64,000 nt of DNA from Muscardinus avellanarius (lineage: Eukaryota > Chordata > Mammalia > Rodentia > Gliridae): the NCBI GenBank assembly GCA_963383645.1, contig OY726578.1, positions 20,600,592 to 20,664,591 of the forward strand, in the 5' to 3' direction. Numbering within the stretch: position 1 is the stretch's first letter; the number at the start of each line of letters is the position of its first letter. Made by a program: the position numbers and the translations under genes. The notes under the pieces were generated by a model. That model made no database searches and was not told the DNA's origin. It was given only the letters and a program-made list of their open reading frames with translations. Below, one piece after another: positions 60,091-64,000 of this stretch.

Positions 60091-60502
60091 ACTAGGGATT
60101 GAATCATCCAGGGGCATTCTATCTCTCTCCCAGCTACTTCCTCCACCCTAGTTTTAAAAAAATTAATTTTTTTGCAGTAATGGAGATTGAACCCAGAGAC
60201 GCGCTCTCTCCAAGTTATACCCCAGCCCTATGTTTTTTATTATTTAATTTGAAACAGGTTCTCACTAAGTTGAGGAGGGCATCACCAAGTAGCCGAGGCT
60301 GGCCACAAACCTGCGATCGCCCTGCCTCAGCCTCCCAAGTACTGGGATTGTAAGTGTGAGCGACCGTGTCCAACTTAAAAAAAACAATTTAAATTTTGAG
60401 ACGGAATCTCACTAAGTTGCCAAGGCTGGCCAGAAACCCGAGACCCTCCTGCCTCAGCCTCCAAAGCACAAGGAAGACGGGCGTGCACCACGGCTCCCAG
60501 CT
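60091..60502 (-). mobile_element. B1-dID SINE, host of nested copy
   Basis: Right half 60091-60155 (actagggattgaatcatcc) and B1 arm 60385-60502 (ttgagacggaatctcactaag to ccacggctcccagct) surround another SINE. Confidence 0.87.
60173..60376 (-). mobile_element. B1-dID SINE nested in linker
   Basis: gcagtaatggagattgaaccc to gcgaccgtgtccaactt, same orientation as its host. Confidence 0.9.
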
Positions 60503-60725
60503 ATGATCTCAACGTATGAGTTGTGGGCAGCGCACGAACATTCACACAGTAGTACCACAGAACCGAGACACCTATGAGAATATAGCATTTCTCTCAGACA
60601 ACAGTACTGGTCTGGGGCTTGAGGATCAGCCCAGTGTAACAACAGGAATAAAAGCCATTCATATAACTGGCCCCCTACCAGAAGTGAGGCTCCCCTCTCA
60701 GGGAGATGCACCGAGCCTAGACCCT
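60503..60725. other. Unique region
   Basis: No gene or repeat recognised. Confidence 0.35.
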
Positions 60726-60907
60726 CACCCAGGGGCATTCTACCTCCGAGCTACACCCCTAGCCCTATTTTTATTCTTCATTTTAAAACAGGGTCTCACT
60801 GAGTTGCAGAGGGCCTCACTAAGTAGCCGAGGCTGTCCGCGAACCGCGATCCTCCGGTCTCAGCCTCCCGAATGCTGGGATGACGAGCGTGCCCACCACG
60901 CCCGGCT
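60726..60907 (-). mobile_element. B1-dID SINE, 3'-truncated
   Basis: caggggcattctacctccgag to gcccaccacgcccggct. The end of the right half is missing. Confidence 0.9.
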
Positions 60908-61119
60908 TGGAATGCTTCTCTTTTTAAACGAACTGAAGAACTGCATCGGACATTTCTTCTCTTGCAAAGAAAGAGGGCATCCGCGAGAACCGTCTGAACC
61001 GCACATCTTGTGCCTATGTTTGCCCGAAGCTGCGTTGCTTTTCTCTTTACGAAGCCTGTTTCTTTCCGGCTTCGTCTTTCCTTTTTCTTTCTCCTCCTTT
61101 TTTATGGAGTTTTGCAGCG
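60908..61119. other. Unique region, pyrimidine-rich end
   Basis: No gene recognised. Confidence 0.35.
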
Positions 61120-61295
61120 ATTTCACATCTGTTACCTCATTGATCTTCCTCGAAGCTGTCCTGTGAGGTAGGACCCTATTATTAGTCTTCTTCAGAGGCT
61201 CACAGAGGCCGCCCAGCAGCGCAGAGATGTGGGGAAACGAGTCGGAAATTAAGTTCAGAGCTCAGGACTCCAACTCTACCTCTCCACAAGGAAGA
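61120..61295 (+). mobile_element. MIR SINE relic
   Basis: ttgatcttcctcgaagctgtcctgtgaggtaggaccctattatta is a clear MIR core, followed by ctcagaggaggc-type 3' text (cagcgcagagatgtgggg). Confidence 0.8.
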
Positions 61296-61612
61296 TTAAG
61301 ATGAAAGGCAATTTAACATGGTTTTATAAATGGGCTGAACGCTTACGCTGGGTTAGATCCGGGCTGAGAGAGATACAGATGATTAAAATTCACTGAAGGC
61401 TCTCTAAGAGTCCATTCTTTAGAAGCAGGGGGACACACAAACCGTTAATACAGGAATAGCCGCCACAGAGGGAGAAAATGTGATCGGGCAGAGGAGAAAT
61501 AACTAGCATAGAAGGAGAAAAGCAAGAGGAGCCCTCAGAGAAAAGGACAAGTAAGGAACTGGGTTTTGAAGGATGAGTAGGAGTTCACCAGGTAAACAAC
61601 AGTAGTAAAACT
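61296..61612. other. Ancient repeat-like stretch (family unsure)
   Basis: gggttttgaaggatgagtaggagttcaccagg and preceding cagagaaaaggacaagtaagg match an old dispersed mammalian repeat also suspected at 7.5 and 24.3 kb. Confidence 0.45.
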
Positions 61613-61850
61613 GGCACATTTTTATTGGGCATTTGTAATGAGTTAGGCACAGCTACACACACTGTCTGTTCATAACAGTCCTCAGCGTTCCCCACTTCCA
61701 ATCTTGCAAGGTAAATACAACCCTTCTGTTTCACAGATTTGGCCAAAATAGGCTCAGAAACGACAGCAGATCGTTCAAGAATATGCCTCTAACACCAGCA
61801 AGTTGGGAACCGAATCTTGTTCTCATGACTCAAGTAGCTATCCGTTCTAG
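61613..61850 (+). mobile_element. MIR SINE relic
   Basis: ttattgggcatttgtaatgagttaggcacagctacacacac, then caaggtaaatacaacccttctgtttcacagatttgg, covers most of a MIR. Confidence 0.8.
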
Positions 61851-62585
61851 AACTGCAGGGATAGCATGTGTGGGGCCGGGCTGAAGCTCGTCCAGAAACC
61901 ACCACCGCGCGGGGCGGGGGAGAGGCGCTTCTGATCTGGGACACCTGTCATTTGCCGCTGGGCGGGAAGACGCCTCCCCTCCAGGCGTGGGGTCAAGTCG
62001 CCTTGACCTCCGGGCTGGTGTGAGCTCTTCGTGACCCCGCGCAGTGGGCTTTGGAACCCTACAGCCCTGGGTTCGAAGCTGGACCCCGGCCCTCGGCTTC
62101 CTCTTTGGCACACCTACTTAGTGATACCAGGAGGTGAGCAGCGGGGTCTTGAACTATTATCTTGGGTTCTCTGAGCGTGTTCTGGCTGATCCGTGGAACA
62201 GGAGGGTCGTATCTCCTTTGTGGGATCACAGGAGGAGCCGGTGCGTGAGACGTGGGAGGAGCTTATGAACCGGCCGGCACAGAGTCGGCCACAGAGGGGC
62301 ACCTTGCCATTGCCACAGCGAGGCCACAAGTGGGATGTCGGGGTCCCCGGGTGTCCACAGCGGCACCGTTCTCTAAGGCTGGGTAAGTCCGAGGACCCTC
62401 AGTTCCCATCTCCTCCCGGCCCGGGTGAAGGGTAATAGTGACATTGCATAGTTGAAAAATCAAGGCTCACGACTAGGATGTGGTCAGGTTTAGGTCCTGG
62501 ATCGAAGGGCCCACAGAAGTTAGCTTTGGCTAGTGGGAGTTTTCCGACTAGAATGGGATGACTTTGGAACACCAGAAGTCACAGA
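61851..62585. other. GC-rich unique region
   Basis: A MIR-like scrap at 62045-62090 (cctacagccctgggttcgaagc). No gene recognised; frames on both strands lack domains. Confidence 0.4.
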
Positions 62586-62590
62586 CAGCC

Positions 62591-62663
62591 TTTCTTTCTT
62601 TCTTTCTTTCTTGTCTTTCTTTCTTTCCTTTCTCTTCTCTTTTTTTCTCCTTTTTTCTCTTTT

Positions 62664-62716
<53 letters not shown>

Positions 62717-62727
62717 TTTCTTCTTTC
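62591..62727. repeat. (TTTC)n microsatellite
   Basis: Two TTTC blocks separated by an imperfect TTTTCTC section, on the 3' side of a minus-strand SINE. Confidence 0.96.
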
Positions 62728-62739
62728 ACTTGTTTATTT

Positions 62740-62956
62740 TTTGTGGTATTGGGGATTGAACCCAGGACCCTTCTACCTCCGAGATACCTTCTACCTCCTA
62801 CATCCCCATCCCTATTTTAGTTTTATTTTTGAAAAGGAGGGGCTCGCCAGGTTGCCGAGAGCCTCGCTAATGATCTGAGGCTGTTCATGAGCCGAGATCC
62901 TCCTGTCTCAGCCTCCCGAGTACTGGGGTTACAAGTGTGCTCCACCACGCCCAGCC
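62740..62956 (-). mobile_element. B1-dID SINE with small internal duplication
   Basis: tgtggtattggggattgaaccc to ccaccacgcccagcc. The right half has a duplicated cttctacctcc (62770 and 62787). Confidence 0.9.
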
Positions 62957-63640
62957 GGTCAGATTTTCAATGTCAAAGAAGCACCCCGACCCCGCGCCTC
63001 TTCCTGCAGCCTGCTTCTCCCTATCCAGAGAGAGCAATTCCTAAGCTCGCCTTCTCTGGAGCTGTGGGGGCTGCGGGTCATTCTAGTCTATTTCGGTCTC
63101 TGCCTTGCTGGTCTTTGGGGAGCCGGGCTTTGAGCCACCCTCAGATGGTGAAGTGGCCTATATCAGGCATTCACTTCAAAAACACAGCAGGGCCACCTTG
63201 GACGGCCCCTAGGGCCTCTGCTCCTCCATCAGACCATCAGGACTCAAGCTCCACCTCTGCCGCCTCCTAGCGGCCAGCCTGGGGCCCAGCGCCCAGCCGC
63301 TGAAGCTGGGGTCCCCTCATCCACAGGGTGGAGGGAGATTACCAAGGCTGGATAAAATAACCAGCGTCAGTGCCTGGCATATATTAAGTTCTCATTAGCT
63401 GTAATGATGATGAATTAATTGCCCACAAATAAACTTGCCGCCTGGTTCACTCGGTGTCTCACGAGGGCCCAACCTGCTCCGCGCAGGTGCTGGCAAAGGT
63501 GTTGGGCTTTGGGGACACGGACCCCGAGGCCCATAAATACCGCCCGCCCTTCGCTTGGCCCAGCCCCATCTGCGCATGCACTGGGGGATGCCAGAGCGAA
63601 AAGGAGCTCCGGGGCTTGGTGTCAAGAGACCCCTCCTTTT
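62957..63640. other. GC-rich unique region
   Basis: MIR-end-like text at 63360-63410 (ccagcgtcagtgcctggcat, taagttctcattagctg). Frames at 62887-63270 and 63395-63648 lack domains. Confidence 0.4.
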
Positions 63641-63643
63641 TTT

Positions 63644-64000
63644 TTTAAGGTACTGGGGATGGAACCCAGGAGCATTCTACCTCCAAGCTGCACCCCCAGC
63701 CCAGTTTTTTTTTTTTTTTTTTTTTTGGTGGTACTGGGGTTCCTGGAAACCCTTCTACCTCCAGGCTACACTCCCAGACCTATTTTTATATTTTTATTTG
63801 GAAACAGGGTCTCTTAAACCAGAGAGGCTGGCTCCGAACCTGCATGATCCTCCTGTCTCCGCCTCCCAAGCGCGGGGATTACAAGGGTGCGCCACCACGC
63901 CCCGGCATCCAGCCCTATTTTTTTAATTCTTTATTTTGAAACAGAAGTCTCATTCAGTTGCAAAGGGCTTGACTAAGTAGCTGAGGTTGTCCTTGAACTG
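63644..64000 (-). mobile_element. B1-dID SINE, host of young copy, cut by window end
   Basis: Right half 63646-63705 (ggtactggggatggaacccag) and B1 arm from 63930 (ttattttgaaacagaagtctc) surround a young SINE. The B1 arm continues beyond the window. Confidence 0.9.
63722..63905 (-). mobile_element. Young-lineage SINE nested at linker edge
   Basis: TTCCTGGAA at 63740-63748. The stem is decayed here (aaccagagaggctggct). The poly-T 63704-63726 is its tail. Confidence 0.93.

Overview
This window looks like mammalian, rodent nuclear DNA, most likely from the squirrel-related clade (squirrel, marmot, ground squirrel). The main evidence is one dominant SINE present in about 75 copies on both strands. 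It is a dimer of a 7SL-derived B1-like left half, an A-rich linker, and a short tRNA-Ala/ID-derived right half (the B1-dID type described from squirrel-related rodents). L1 with rodent-like 3' ends, eutherian MIR, L2, MaLR and old DNA-transposon relics, and abundant microsatellites fit the same picture. I found no convincing host protein-coding exon, tRNA, rRNA or snRNA gene. The open frames are chance frames through SINEs, microsatellites or GC-rich unique DNA. The exception is an L1-type ORF1 near 50.3-51.2 kb.

Layout. 0-9.6 kb: GC-rich unique DNA with dense SINEs, an old L1 3' end broken by an AT minisatellite (3.9-4.7 kb) and an L2 relic. 9.6-15 kb: repeat-poor islands resembling conserved noncoding DNA, MIRs and microsatellites. 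15.4-22.6 kb: a (TCCA)n array, a Tigger-like relic, an L1 3' end, a 35-bp minisatellite and an old L1 ORF1 region split by a younger L1 and a SINE. 22.6-31.4 kb: nested SINEs, a MaLR LTR with a SINE inside, and unique islands. 31.4-42.5 kb: DNA-transposon, LTR and L2 relics, a stack of SINE halves at 38 kb and a short ERV LTR at 40.3 kb. 42.5-43.6 kb: a decayed (TGGA)n array. 49.5-52.3 kb: a 2.8-kb half-L1 (HAL1-like) retrotransposon with intact-looking target-site duplications. 52-64 kb: SINEs, MIRs and unique islands.

How the parts work together. L1-type machinery explains most of the content. L1 3' ends, the ORF1-only element and all SINEs show A-rich tails, and several have target-site duplications. 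The A-rich linker of older SINEs has repeatedly served as the target for younger ones, giving nested structures. A young SINE lineage can be followed step by step in this window. It lost part of the B1 arm, gained a perfect hairpin, and replaced the promoter-like B-box of its right half with a sequence containing the palindrome TTCCTGGAA. The unique islands carry homeodomain, POU, SOX/TCF and RFX-like motifs and may be distal regulatory DNA in a gene desert or large intron. That is inference and needs cross-species alignment.

Repeat boundaries were read by eye and are approximate to about 5-20 bases. Family names for ancient repeats come from recognition and were not checked by a search.
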